Positions 8,348 to 17,638 are shown, numbered from the stretch's first letter. The stretch: 64,000 nucleotides of DNA from an uncultured Clostridia bacterium (GCA_944362545.1 CALVTJ010000003.1:1-64000), one strand, 5' to 3'. Program-made: numbers and translations. The notes: a model not told the origin generated them from the letters alone.

Positions 8348-9646
8348 ATGAACAATGAAAGAATTCCGCTTGCAGAGCGTATGCGTCCAACTTCGCTTGA
8401 GGAGTTTGTTGGACAGGAGCATATTGTCGGGAAAAGCAAATTGCTTTACAGAGCAATCTCAACTGGTTCCGTTGGGAGTTGCATTTTTTATGGCCCACCG
8501 GGCACAGGGAAGACAACACTTGCCGGAATTATCGCAAAAATGCTCAATGCAAACATAGAAAAACTCAATGCAGTTTCAAGTGGCGTGGCAGATGCAAAAG
8601 CGGTTATTGAAAAGGCAAGAAGTCAAAAACAAATGTTTGGACAAGACACCTATCTTTTGCTCGATGAATGTCATAGATGGAGCAAGGCACAAAGCGATTG
8701 CGTTTTGCAGGCTATTGAAGAAGGAAGCATCTATTTTATTGGTTCGACAACTGAAAATCCTTACACCAGCATGACACGGGCGATTGTGTCAAGGTGCACT
8801 GTTTTTGAATTTAAAAAAGTGTCAGAAAAGGATGTTGAAAAGGTTATAAGACATGCACTTGTTGATAAGGAAAAGGGGCTTGGGGATTACAAAACACAGG
8901 TCGATGATGATGCTATCACATTTTTGGCATTTGCGTGCAATGGCGATGTGCGAACAGCATTAAATGCTTTGGAACTTGCTGTTTTATCCACCAAAATGGG
9001 AAAGGATAAAATAATTCACATAAACAAGGAAACCATGGCAGAATGCTTAAACAGGCGACCACTGTCAATTGATGAAAGCATGTATTATGACTATCTGTCG
9101 GCGTTTTGCAAGAGTTTGCGTGGCTCCGACACCGAAGCAGCACTATATTATTCTCAAAGATTGATAAAGGCAGGAATTGATCCACTTATCATCTGCCGGA
9201 GAATGATTGCTCATGCAAGTGAAGACATTGGCATGGCGGACAGCAACGCATTGTTGATGGCGTGCCTTGCAATGTATGCTTGTGAAAAAAATGGACCGCC
9301 GGAGTGTTATTTAAACATTTCACATGCTATCATTTATCTATGCGAAGCGGAAAAGTCAAATAGTGTGCTTTTGGCTATGCACAGGGCGATGGATGATGCT
9401 GAAAATGAGCGTGAAGACAATGTGCCAAACCACTTGAAAAATCATCCGAGCACAAACGATGATGGACATGGCAAGTATAAATATCCGCATAATTATGGTG
9501 GTTATGTCAAACAACAATATATGCCGGACAGACTTAAGGACAGAGTCTATTATGTGCCAGGAGAAAATGGAAGAGAGAAAAATTTGGTTAGGAAGAAATT
9601 TGCCAAAAACGGTTTTAAACCAAAAGATGAAAATGGGAGAAAATGA
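8348..9646 (+). CDS. rarA: Replication-associated recombination protein A (RarA/MgsA AAA+ ATPase)
   Basis: RarA is a clamp-loader-like AAA+ ATPase that acts at stalled replication forks. In its 432 residues Walker A is GPPGTGKTT at 49-57. Walker B is LLLDECH at 103-109, where most homologues have DEIH. Sensor I is FIGSTTENP, the arginine finger region is IVSRC, and the long C-terminal tetramerisation region ends with HNYGGYVKQQY. The canonical N-terminus LAERMRPTSLEEFVGQEH supports ATG 8348. The stop overlaps the start of the next gene (ATGA), suggesting translational coupling. Confidence 0.95.
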   Translation: MNNERIPLAERMRPTSLEEFVGQEHIVGKSKLLYRAISTGSVGSCIFYGPPGTGKTTLAGIIAKMLNANIEKLNAVSSGVADAKAVIEKARSQKQMFGQDTYLLLDECHRWSKAQSDCVLQAIEEGSIYFIGSTTENPYTSMTRAIVSRCTVFEFKKVSEKDVEKVIRHALVDKEKGLGDYKTQVDDDAITFLAFACNGDVRTALNALELAVLSTKMGKDKIIHINKETMAECLNRRPLSIDESMYYDYLSAFCKSLRGSDTEAALYYSQRLIKAGIDPLIICRRMIAHASEDIGMADSNALLMACLAMYACEKNGPPECYLNISHAIIYLCEAEKSNSVLLAMHRAMDDAENEREDNVPNHLKNHPSTNDDGHGKYKYPHNYGGYVKQQYMPDRLKDRVYYVPGENGREKNLVRKKFAKNGFKPKDENGRK

Positions 9647-10596
9647 TTATGTGTTTTAAAAGAAGTGATGGAACAAAAGTTAAAAATATGCAAATTATTG
9701 AAAAAGCAATGCCATATTTTATGCCAGAGAGAGTTGATGCTGTCAACATGTTTACACAACCTGTCAAGTGCGAAACTCTTGACAAGTTTATTTTGGATGA
9801 GAAGAAAAACAGTGGCGTGCATTACACGTATACTGAAATTTTGATGGCAGCATGTGTGAGAATGCTCTATGAAAGACCAAAAACAAATCGTTTTATCAAC
9901 AATTGTATTGTTTATCAAAGAAACACTATCTCTGTTTCAATGAGTGTTAAAAAGGCGCTGACGGATAATGGCGAAGAATTGACATTGAAGTTTTATTTTA
10001 CAGGGCGTGAAAGCATTGCACAAGTCAAAAAGATTGTTGATGATGAAATTTCACGAAATCTCAAACCTGATGCAAAGACACATGAAACCACAAAAGCGGC
10101 AGGTGTGCTCTGCAAACTTCCAAATTGGCTTTTTAAATTTGCTATGGCATGTGTAAGATTTATGGATAGACACAATATTTTGCCAAAGAAACTCATTCAC
10201 GCAAGTCCATTTCACACCAGTATTTTTATCACTGATATGAGAAGTATCAAACTCGATAAAATTTATCACCACCTTTACAATTTTGGAACGACCACCATTT
10301 TTGGCGCACTTGGAAAGGTTAAGTATGTGCCGATTGGTGACCGTTCAGGAAATGTTCATGTTGAAAAGACCATGGACCTTGGTCTAGTGCTTGATGAGAG
10401 AGTGGCGGATGGTCTATATTACGGAAACAGCGTGAGACTTTTGCTCAAATATCTTGAAAATCCAGAACTTTTGAAAGAGCCTTTGCCAGAACCAGAACTT
10501 CAGGGCAAAGCATTAAAAAAGAAATTAAAAAAGGATAAAAAGCAGGCAAAACGCGCGAAAAAACTTGAAAAGAAAAATGCAAAAAATAACAAATAA
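9643..10596 (+). CDS. E2-type acyltransferase-fold protein lacking the catalytic His
   Basis: The 317-residue protein resembles the catalytic core of 2-oxoacid dehydrogenase E2 acyltransferases (chloramphenicol acetyltransferase fold). It has YTYTEILMAACVRML near the N-terminus, then ASPFHTSIFITDM and FGALG strands, and DERVADG at 251-257 in place of the DHRxxDG active-site motif. It has no lipoyl or subunit-binding domain, and no E1 or E3 gene is near. With His replaced by Glu, normal acyl transfer is unlikely. The last 35 residues are a Lys-rich tail that may bind nucleic acid or membranes. ATG 9643 overlaps the rarA stop; an alternative ATG is two codons later. Confidence 0.7.
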   Translation: MIMCFKRSDGTKVKNMQIIEKAMPYFMPERVDAVNMFTQPVKCETLDKFILDEKKNSGVHYTYTEILMAACVRMLYERPKTNRFINNCIVYQRNTISVSMSVKKALTDNGEELTLKFYFTGRESIAQVKKIVDDEISRNLKPDAKTHETTKAAGVLCKLPNWLFKFAMACVRFMDRHNILPKKLIHASPFHTSIFITDMRSIKLDKIYHHLYNFGTTTIFGALGKVKYVPIGDRSGNVHVEKTMDLGLVLDERVADGLYYGNSVRLLLKYLENPELLKEPLPEPELQGKALKKKLKKDKKQAKRAKKLEKKNAKNNK

Positions 10597-10613
10597 TTTG
10601 CTTTTGCATATTT

Positions 10614-10647
10614 AAAATGATGTTTGAAAAATAACATCATTTTTTTG
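10614..10647 (+). terminator. Intrinsic terminator after rarA/E2-like operon
   Basis: AAAATGATGTT / AACATCATTTTTTT stem with a short A-rich loop and a long T-tract. Confidence 0.85.
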
Positions 10648-10676
10648 TTTTTTTGCACAATGAACAGGTTGGAATG

Positions 10677-10706
10677 TGACATCATTTTGACAGTATAATG
10701 ATGTCA
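10677..10706. promoter_or_regulatory. 9-bp inverted repeat, possible operator
   Basis: TGACATCAT (10677-10685) and ATGATGTCA (10698-10706) are perfect inverted arms around 12 nt that themselves contain TTGACA and TATAAT-like hexamers. The arm resembles half of the terminator stem just upstream. It could be an operator or a cryptic structure; the best promoter for the next gene is further down. Confidence 0.3.
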
Positions 10707-10762
10707 TATTTGTATAATTTTGTAAAATATTGTAAATTTTAAAAAATTCCTGACATAAAAAA

Positions 10763-10791
10763 TTGACTATCATTTTTTTTGCATATAAAAT
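10763..10791 (+). promoter_or_regulatory. Promoter of the sigma-like HTH gene
   Basis: TTGACT 10763-10768, 17-nt spacer, TAAAAT 10786-10791, followed by about 35 nt and a good Shine-Dalgarno (aaaaggag). Confidence 0.6.
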
Positions 10792-10833
10792 GCATTTTGT
10801 GAAGTTGGAAAAGACTGCGCAAAAGGAGATATT

Positions 10834-11367
10834 ATGCAAAAGAAGGATGAAATTTTATGGACAAAAACATTGTTGTCGGTGTATCGTTATTTGGAGCGAA
10901 TTTGTGGGGCAATTGACAAGATAATTCTGCAACGTGCGTTAAATTGTTCAAATGTGACAGGGCAGAATTATTTTTATAACAATGTTTTTTCAATAACTCA
11001 AAGATTGATAGACCTGTCACAAAGAAAGGTGACACTCATCAATCTAAAGATTTTAATTGAGGGTACACTGTCGAAGATTGATGAGCAGAATGCCAAAATT
11101 TTGATTGAAAAATATTTTGATGGAAGAAAATACAAAGAGATTGCCACAAATCACAATTTCAGTATGAGAACGGTTTTTAGAAAAATTGAAAATGCCGAAA
11201 AATGTTTTTGTTGTGCGTTAAAAATGAAAGGCTATGGTGCTTTTAAACTTCAAAATATGCTTAAAAACGAAAATTGGATAAACAATGTTTATGCAAGGTT
11301 TGCCGAAAAAGAAAATGATGATTTGGAACTTTCCAACTCTTTTCTTGAGCGTGCTGTTTCAATGTAA
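10834..11367 (+). CDS. Sigma-70 region-4-like helix-turn-helix protein
   Basis: This is a 177-residue protein of unassigned family. Residues about 85-130 (DEQNAKILIEKYFDGRKYKEIA, then a second helix MRTVFRKIENAEKCF) look like a sigma region 4 or phage late-regulator (ArpU/RinA type) helix-turn-helix. The N-terminal half is helical without known motif. The start is supported by aaaaggagatatt. The orphan terminase gene lies 960 bp downstream, beyond a convergent gene. In Gram-positive phages regulators of this kind control packaging genes, so it may be part of the same domesticated phage material. That link is inference. Confidence 0.55.
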   Translation: MQKKDEILWTKTLLSVYRYLERICGAIDKIILQRALNCSNVTGQNYFYNNVFSITQRLIDLSQRKVTLINLKILIEGTLSKIDEQNAKILIEKYFDGRKYKEIATNHNFSMRTVFRKIENAEKCFCCALKMKGYGAFKLQNMLKNENWINNVYARFAEKENDDLELSNSFLERAVSM

Positions 11368-11460
11368 TTGAGAAGAGAAAAAGTTATAAATGTTTGAAAA
11401 TTTGACATGGTAATGCTGTTTTTATGACATTTTTCTTTTTTTTATAAAAAATAAAGTTAT

Positions 11461-12237
11461 CTATAAATCCTTTTCATCAAACTCAAAATAATCACCATGA
11501 TGATGGATTTTCTTTTCTTTTTTGTTTTTGGATGTGGTGTTTTTGACAATTTTGGATGGTTTTATCAAAAAGTATAGAATCAACAAACTTGGCACGCTGA
11601 TTGCAACAATGAGCATGATTTTTGTCCCGGTAGAAAGGTTTTTAAATTCACTTGATGGTGTTTCAAGAAAATCATCACTGACTATGTCAAATGTTTCATT
11701 GTTTATGACAGGCTGTGTCAAAAGGTCGGTGACTCCGGAAAAAACATATCCAAATTGTTCTTCACCAGAGATGGTCACTTGAGAATAATACCAAATGTTA
11801 TTGTCACTTGTCACTTGCTGTCCAGCAAGTTCGCCATAATATGTTATTTTGTCATCGGTGTTTGTTAGGGTTGTGATGACTGATGAAGTTTGAGATGGAG
11901 ATTGGTACAAACCAAATGGCACAAAAATCTCATAAGTGGCATCAAAAAATGGCACTTGCGGAACGCCATTCATGAGAGTCACTCTGTCGCGCCTTACATA
12001 GCCTTCCACATCTTTGTAAATTACTTTGTAATAGTCATCGACAATATAATCGACTTTGACAAAATAGGAGTAAGGCAAAACAAACAGTGCACTTGTTTCG
12101 CTTGGACTTGAGCAGAGTTGCACGCCGGTGGCAGTGACCTTTGCATAAAAGTTTGAGCTGTCTGCTCTGACATTTTTTTGAAAAGGACAGAGAAAAAAGA
12201 TAAAAATTGACATGAAAATGAAGAAAATTTTTTTCAT
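11461..12237 (-). CDS. Secreted, membrane-anchored protein with SH3-like repeats
   Basis: The 258-residue protein has an N-terminal signal peptide (KKIFFIFMSIFIFFLCPF, cleavage near VRADS). Two SH3b-like segments follow (about 30-85 around YKVIYKDVEGYVRRDRV, and 100-165 around WYYSQVTISGEEQFGYVF). A C-terminal membrane helix (about 204-225, IMLIVAISVPSLLILYFLI) and a basic cytoplasmic tail with a His-Asp-rich end complete it. It is likely a cell-surface, wall-facing protein. It is convergent with the HTH gene and divergent from terL. No clear Shine-Dalgarno precedes the ATG; TAAAAT lies 6 nt upstream but without a good -35. Confidence 0.65.
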   Translation of the reverse strand: MKKIFFIFMSIFIFFLCPFQKNVRADSSNFYAKVTATGVQLCSSPSETSALFVLPYSYFVKVDYIVDDYYKVIYKDVEGYVRRDRVTLMNGVPQVPFFDATYEIFVPFGLYQSPSQTSSVITTLTNTDDKITYYGELAGQQVTSDNNIWYYSQVTISGEEQFGYVFSGVTDLLTQPVINNETFDIVSDDFLETPSSEFKNLSTGTKIMLIVAISVPSLLILYFLIKPSKIVKNTTSKNKKEKKIHHHGDYFEFDEKDL

Positions 12238-12329
12238 ATTTTCATTTTATCTCTTTTGCTTTTTTCATGATAGAAGATTTTTGTCTTTTCATTGTGTTTT
12301 TTATTGATTTTTGTTAAAAAGGAAAAATT

Positions 12330-13760
12330 ATGGATCTGGGAATTGTTAAAAAAATTTTGAAGGTGGAGAAGGAAATTTCCACGAGATATAATGCAAACAA
12401 ATTGAATTTTTACAACAAAAAGGGCAAGATTCACAAAAAACAAATTGCCTTTCACAAATGCCCGAAACGCAATCGTTGGGTCTTTGGTGGAAATCGCTCT
12501 GGCAAAACAGAATGCGGAGCAGTGGAAGTGGTGTATATGGCGTGTGGTGTTCATCCTTATCGCAAAAATAAAGTGGTAGATGGCTGGGTGGTCAGTCTGT
12601 CAAGACAGGTTCAACGAGATGTGGCACAAAGGAAAATTTTGGAATATTTGCCCGCATCTTACATCGAAAAAATTGTCATGGTAAGTGGTGGTCAAGACAG
12701 TGCAGAAAACGGAATTATTGATTTTATATTAGTCAAATCACGGGTGGGCGGAACAAGTCGTATTGGTTTTAAAAGTTGCGACCAAGGCAGAGAAAAATTT
12801 CAAGGTGCATCGCTTGATTTTGTTTGGTTTGATGAAGAACCACCATTTGATATTTATCTTGAATGTAAAATGAGAGTGCTTGACAGATGCGGAGATATTT
12901 TTGGCACAATGACTCCGCTCAAAGGTTTGACTTGGGTTTACAACACCATCTATCTCAACGACAAAAATGATGAACAAGTGTGGTCAGAGACTATGGAGTG
13001 GGCGGACAATCCTTTTTTGTCCAAAAAAGAGATTGAAAACATGACAAGGTCTCTCCCGGCAGAAGAAATTGAAAGCCGAAGATATGGCAAATTTATGCAA
13101 AATGGTGGAATGGTTTACAGTGAGTTTGATGAAAATGTTCATGTGATTGAACCATTTGATATTCCGCTAGAGTGGCAGGATAACATCTCCATTGATCCAG
13201 GATTGCACAATCCACTTTCGGCGCATTTTTATGCAGTTGATTTTGATGGGAACGTCTATGTCGTAGCGGAACATTTTCAAGCGGAGAAGAGTGTGCAATA
13301 TCATGCAGACAAAATAAAAGAAATAGCAAAAAAATTGCATTGGAAGACTGACAGTCAGGGCTTTTTGCACTCGCTCATTGATTCGGCAGCAGGTCAACGC
13401 ACACTATCTGGGCAGAAGAATGTTGTCGAGCTTTTTTACGAGAATGGCATTGTGGTCAATCCAAAAGTGAACAAAGATTTGTTTTCGGGAATTTCTGTTG
13501 TCAAGTCATATCTCAAAACCGCTGATGGAAGGAGTCGGCTCTTTATTTTCAAAAATTGTATCAATCTTATAAGGGAGATAAAAAATTATTGGTGGGGAGA
13601 TGATGATGTTCCGCTGAAAAAAGATGACCATTGTTTGGATGAACTTCGCTATTATCTCATGACAAAACCGCTTAACAAAGAGAAAAAAATCAAAACGATA
13701 ATACAAAAAGATAAGGAAAAAATGGCAAAAAGGTTGAAATATTCAAAATACAAATTTTAA
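12330..13760 (+). CDS. Orphan phage terminase large subunit (TerL)
   Basis: TerL is the phage DNA-packaging motor and nuclease. The 476-residue product has an N-terminal ATPase with Walker A GGNRSGKT (53-60) and Walker B VWFDEE (165-170), and a coupling segment FGTMTP near 191. The C-terminal RuvC-like nuclease has acidic positions D289 (SIDPG), D351 (LIDSAAG) and D432/D433/D437 (DDHCLDELRYY). Length and motifs are complete, so the protein looks functional. No portal, protease, capsid, tail or small terminase gene is near; the neighbours are an SH3 surface protein and a GLUG-type surface protein. Start at ATG 12330 with aaaaaggaaa. It is either a lone prophage survivor or a domesticated gene. 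Confidence 0.85.
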   Translation: MDLGIVKKILKVEKEISTRYNANKLNFYNKKGKIHKKQIAFHKCPKRNRWVFGGNRSGKTECGAVEVVYMACGVHPYRKNKVVDGWVVSLSRQVQRDVAQRKILEYLPASYIEKIVMVSGGQDSAENGIIDFILVKSRVGGTSRIGFKSCDQGREKFQGASLDFVWFDEEPPFDIYLECKMRVLDRCGDIFGTMTPLKGLTWVYNTIYLNDKNDEQVWSETMEWADNPFLSKKEIENMTRSLPAEEIESRRYGKFMQNGGMVYSEFDENVHVIEPFDIPLEWQDNISIDPGLHNPLSAHFYAVDFDGNVYVVAEHFQAEKSVQYHADKIKEIAKKLHWKTDSQGFLHSLIDSAAGQRTLSGQKNVVELFYENGIVVNPKVNKDLFSGISVVKSYLKTADGRSRLFIFKNCINLIREIKNYWWGDDDVPLKKDDHCLDELRYYLMTKPLNKEKKIKTIIQKDKEKMAKRLKYSKYKF

Positions 13761-13991
13761 ATAGCACAAAATCTGTTTTTCGCTTGTTTTGCGATGAAAA
13801 ATTGATTTCAGTTTAAATGTATTTGATAATAAAATAATATTTTTTGAATTTTTTTATATTTTTTAGTTTTTAAATTTATTTTTGTTATATTTGTTATAAT
13901 TATTTTGTCATTTTTTAAAGATTTTTATAAATATTTGTCAATATATTTGGAAAAATATAGTTGAATGTGGTAAATTGTAAAAGAGGGGATT

Positions 13992-16475
13992 ATGAAGAGA
14001 GTTTTGAGTTTTTCTTTAATCTTAATCGTCTTTTGCATCACCGGACTTTTGGGTGGTTCGTTTTTTATGTCTTCTTTGGCGTATGCACAGGACACAGAAG
14101 AAAATGTTGTTGAAATTGGCACAGCCGGAGACCTTAAAAATTATATTGAAAGTTATGGACAAGACAATGTGCAGGACAACATTGTTTTGACAGCTGACAT
14201 AAATATATCTTCTCTTGCGGATGCCGAAGATGAAACGGCGGATGTTGTTTTTGGAAGCATTGGCACAGAAGAAAATCCGTTTGCTGGCACATTTGATGGC
14301 AGAGGTTATTCTATAACAAATCTCCAAATTGATACCAGAACAATAGAAGAACAAACTTTGCAGTCCAATCAATATGCTGGTCTTTTTGGTTATACTGATG
14401 GTGCAAAAATTCAAAATGTTGACCTTTCTGGAAATGTGACTTTGTCTGTTGGTGGATGTGTATCCTCTTATGTTGGAGCACTTGTCGGCAGAGCGGTTGA
14501 CACTGACATCCAATTTTGTCAAGTGACCGCTCGTGTAAATCTTGATGCAACTTTTGACCACAACATCAACTTTGGTGTTTTGGCAGGAATGGTGGTTGAC
14601 AGTGATATATCTTATGTGATTTGCAGATACACAGCAACTTCCGGACTTGGAACTTGGAATTTTGATTCGCGAACGGACAATATTTTCAACTTTGGTGGTG
14701 TTGTTGGAGTTTTGTCGAACAGCACACTTGATTTTGCCGTTGTTAGCGAAAGATTTTTCGTGAATGTCAGTGAAGATTTTGTCGGCGATGTCAGTTTAGG
14801 AGGAATTGTTGGAAACGTTGTTCAAGGTGGAAGTCAAATTTTCAACGTAGCCACAGAAAATTCTTTTTCTATCACAAACAATGCACTCACAAGTGTTGAA
14901 GCAATTGTGAGCGTTGGCGAAGTGGCAGGTGTCGTGTCAAACCCAGTGCCTACATCTGGAAACATTGCATATATACATTTTCAAAACAATATTGGAATTG
15001 AAAGATTTGGAAGAATGGGAGAATATTCCTATGCCAATTCTGCACTTTACGACAACATGACTGTTGCGAATGAACGCATAACCAGTGAAGATTATTTCAA
15101 CAACCAAATGTGGCATTGGCAATATGGGAGTTGGGATTTTAAAACCACTTGGTATTTTGGCTCGGGAACAGTCAACCTTCAAAGTTTTTATGGAAATTTT
15201 AATATAAGCCTTTCAAATAGTTTGGACAATTCTGTTTTGACAAGTGAAACTCAACTTCAAAGTGTTTATCGCTTTGGTGATAGCGTTGATATTGAATTTT
15301 CATTTCAACCACTCGTGCGGGATGAAATGACTGTTGGTGACATGAGTAAATATTATTCACTAGGGTCAGTCGTTTTGAGCAATGCACAATTAAGTAGCCA
15401 AGAAATAGCATCAATTGTCGCTTTGCCGGGCTCCAATGGCGAGATTTTGACATATAGAATCTCTGCAAAAAATGACACAAATGGCGATTTTTCATACTTC
15501 AATAATTTGCTTTCTATAACAAAAAATGAAGATGATAATGGCTTTGTTTTGCATATTTTGGATGTAAATTTGGCGACAACGGGAGAATATAACATCACAA
15601 CCACTGCCAAACCATTTGAGGCAAACATTTCCACAAGGCTTTATCAGGGTGAAAATAATGATGAACTTGTTGAGGGTGAACAACCGGGATATGTTTTTTA
15701 TGCAGAGGGAACATCCACAACATCACCTGAAATGTCACTTGACAGAATGACATACGGGCAAAATTATCGCATCGAAACGAGAGTAAGACCGGGGACTGCC
15801 AACGCATTTGTTGGTTGGTATTTGGTCAATGATGATGGAGCAGACATCTTGCTTGGAAACGATAGAATTTTGGATTTTACTTTTGGGATGACTGCAAATC
15901 TCACGGATAGTTGTGAAATCTATGCAAAATATTGTGACAATGCGTGTGTTATCACATTCAATATTGGTGATGGAAACGGTATTTTAGGCATTGAAGTAAA
16001 TGGTACAATTGTAGAATTTTCTCCAGAAAGTCATGGTGCCACCACTGTCAATGTTTCAAAAACAGAATCTCAACTCAGTTTGGAAATTTTTGTTGATAAA
16101 TCTTACGATTTTAATGTAGAGCAATTTATCACAGACCTTGATGTTTATAAGGCCGAGGATCCAACAAAAACATTTTGTTCTTTGGTGGAAAGTTATGAAA
16201 ATAATGACTATAAATATTATTCTTTCCAACTTGATATGACCACACTGACCGATGATTTTGAAGAAGCATTCACTATTACTTGCAGTGCAACACCGGCAGA
16301 TAACGGGAGCAGTTCATGGATTTGGATTGTTGTGGGATGTGTTTCGGGAGCAATTGTTTTGGCACTTTTGATTGTGCTTATTGTTTGGCTTGTTAGAAGA
16401 AATCGCTATGGCGGTGGCAGTTCTACGGGCACAAAGTCATTCAAGAAAAAAGATTACAAAAATATGTATTTCTAA
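13992..16475 (+). CDS. Large surface protein with GLUG-like repeats and C-terminal membrane anchor
   Basis: The 827-residue exported protein has a signal peptide (1-33, ending SSLAYA) and a beta-helix-like N-terminal half. GLUG-type motifs such as FAGTFDGRGYSITNL and AGLFGYTDGAKIQNV mark this part. The middle contains immunoglobulin-like and repeat-like strands, including AFVGWYLVNDDG near residue 610. A membrane helix follows (about 777-803, WIWIVVGCVSGAIVLALLIV), then a basic cytoplasmic tail. There is no LPXTG, so it is anchored by the helix. The probable role is surface adhesion or envelope architecture. The start has agagggg. The 230 bp upstream are very AT-rich and appear to hold only the promoter. 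Confidence 0.7.
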   Translation: MKRVLSFSLILIVFCITGLLGGSFFMSSLAYAQDTEENVVEIGTAGDLKNYIESYGQDNVQDNIVLTADINISSLADAEDETADVVFGSIGTEENPFAGTFDGRGYSITNLQIDTRTIEEQTLQSNQYAGLFGYTDGAKIQNVDLSGNVTLSVGGCVSSYVGALVGRAVDTDIQFCQVTARVNLDATFDHNINFGVLAGMVVDSDISYVICRYTATSGLGTWNFDSRTDNIFNFGGVVGVLSNSTLDFAVVSERFFVNVSEDFVGDVSLGGIVGNVVQGGSQIFNVATENSFSITNNALTSVEAIVSVGEVAGVVSNPVPTSGNIAYIHFQNNIGIERFGRMGEYSYANSALYDNMTVANERITSEDYFNNQMWHWQYGSWDFKTTWYFGSGTVNLQSFYGNFNISLSNSLDNSVLTSETQLQSVYRFGDSVDIEFSFQPLVRDEMTVGDMSKYYSLGSVVLSNAQLSSQEIASIVALPGSNGEILTYRISAKNDTNGDFSYFNNLLSITKNEDDNGFVLHILDVNLATTGEYNITTTAKPFEANISTRLYQGENNDELVEGEQPGYVFYAEGTSTTSPEMSLDRMTYGQNYRIETRVRPGTANAFVGWYLVNDDGADILLGNDRILDFTFGMTANLTDSCEIYAKYCDNACVITFNIGDGNGILGIEVNGTIVEFSPESHGATTVNVSKTESQLSLEIFVDKSYDFNVEQFITDLDVYKAEDPTKTFCSLVESYENNDYKYYSFQLDMTTLTDDFEEAFTITCSATPADNGSSSWIWIVVGCVSGAIVLALLIVLIVWLVRRNRYGGGSSTGTKSFKKKDYKNMYF

Positions 16476-16498
16476 AATAATAGAGCATGAAAATAAAC

Positions 16499-16534
16499 AA
16501 AAAAAGAGCAACAATGTAAGTTTGCTCTTTTTTT
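16499..16534. terminator. Bidirectional terminator
   Basis: AAAAAAAGAGCAA / TTGCTCTTTTTTT with a 10-nt loop, between the convergent surface-protein and lipoprotein genes. Confidence 0.85.
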
Positions 16535-16606
16535 CATAAATTTTTAAGATACTTCAAAAATCGCATCACGCAATGCACCTTTTTGAACATTATTGCTTTA
16601 CACTAT

Positions 16607-17638
16607 CTATGCTGACACTTCTGTTTGTAATTTTTCTGCAATGGAATTGTCAACCACATCTGCCCAATTTGATGCTTGTGAAATTACTCCGGCATTGAGC
16701 ATGACATTCATGAGATTTGTGAAACTTTCTCCTGTCAAAATCATGTCTTCGCTCCATGCACTTATGGCAAGATATTGTTCAACTGCCACTTGAAGTTCTT
16801 CAATTGTGTTTCCTTCAAATGATGGCAAGAGTGCTTCGGCAACTGTTCTTGAATCGTTTTCAACAATGAATTCATAGGCATTTGAAACAGCCTTCAAAAA
16901 TCTTTCGGCAACATCTGCATGTTCTTCAAGATAACTTTCTCTTGCGGCAAAACAGGTGTATGGAATGCTTCCTGAAAGTTCTCCAAGACTTGCCACAACA
17001 TAGCCACTTCCTTGCTTTTCAATGTTGGTGGCGGTAGGTTCGAAAAGAGTGCAATATTTCACGCTTGCATCGGCATCCCAAACGCTTGCGGTCAAGTTGA
17101 AGGCAACATCTGTGCGCAAGTTGATTTCATCTTCGCCCGTGCCGATGTTGTAGCCGTTCTTTTCAATGATATATTGAAGCGTCATGGCAGGCACACCACC
17201 TTGGCGACCGCCGATGATGGTTTCTCCGACAAGATTTGCAAGAGTGAAGTTGTCTTCATCTTCTTTTGACACAATAAATGAACCATCACAGGTTGTTAAT
17301 TGTCCAAACACCACAGGTTTGTTGGAGACACCTTCTTGGTCGGTGTAAACCACAGTTTCTGGACCTGCCAAGATGATGTCTGCCGAACCTGTCAAAAGTG
17401 CACTCATTGAAGTGTCAGAACCTCCACCATTTGTCAAGTTTACGGTCAAGCCTTCATCTTCAAAAAAACCTTCGTTTATGGCAACATAAAGTGGGGCATA
17501 GAAAATGCTGTGGGTCACTTCATTGAGTTCGATGGTGTTATAGTCTTTGCTTTTTCCACAAGCACTAACCAAACAGCCTGTTGACACTGCCGAAACAAGA
17601 GCCATTGTGACAAGACTAATCTTTTTCCAAATTTTCAT
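16607..17638 (-). CDS. ABC transporter substrate-binding lipoprotein, NMT1/SsuA-like
   Basis: The 343-residue protein has a lipoprotein-like signal (ALVSAVSTGCLVSACGKS; lipid Cys probably C22 or C27). A type 2 periplasmic-binding fold of the NMT1/THI5/SsuA group follows: EVTHSIFYAPLYVAINEGFF, GSADIILAGPE and a hinge around GGRQGGVPAM. Members bind thiamine precursors, nitrate, sulfonates or similar small molecules. Without the permease and ATPase genes, which are not in this window, I cannot name the substrate. The start has aaggaggaaaa. It ends close to the bidirectional terminator. Confidence 0.85.
   Translation of the reverse strand: MKIWKKISLVTMALVSAVSTGCLVSACGKSKDYNTIELNEVTHSIFYAPLYVAINEGFFEDEGLTVNLTNGGGSDTSMSALLTGSADIILAGPETVVYTDQEGVSNKPVVFGQLTTCDGSFIVSKEDEDNFTLANLVGETIIGGRQGGVPAMTLQYIIEKNGYNIGTGEDEINLRTDVAFNLTASVWDADASVKYCTLFEPTATNIEKQGSGYVVASLGELSGSIPYTCFAARESYLEEHADVAERFLKAVSNAYEFIVENDSRTVAEALLPSFEGNTIEELQVAVEQYLAISAWSEDMILTGESFTNLMNVMLNAGVISQASNWADVVDNSIAEKLQTEVSA

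Noticed and set aside
9550-9918. Minus-strand frame of 122 codons across rarA and the E2-like gene
   Set aside because: It is a shadow of two strongly supported plus-strand genes, with no start signals.
10834-13760. Intact prophage
   Set aside because: Only TerL is recognisable. No integrase, portal, capsid, tail or lysis genes or attachment repeats are visible around it.
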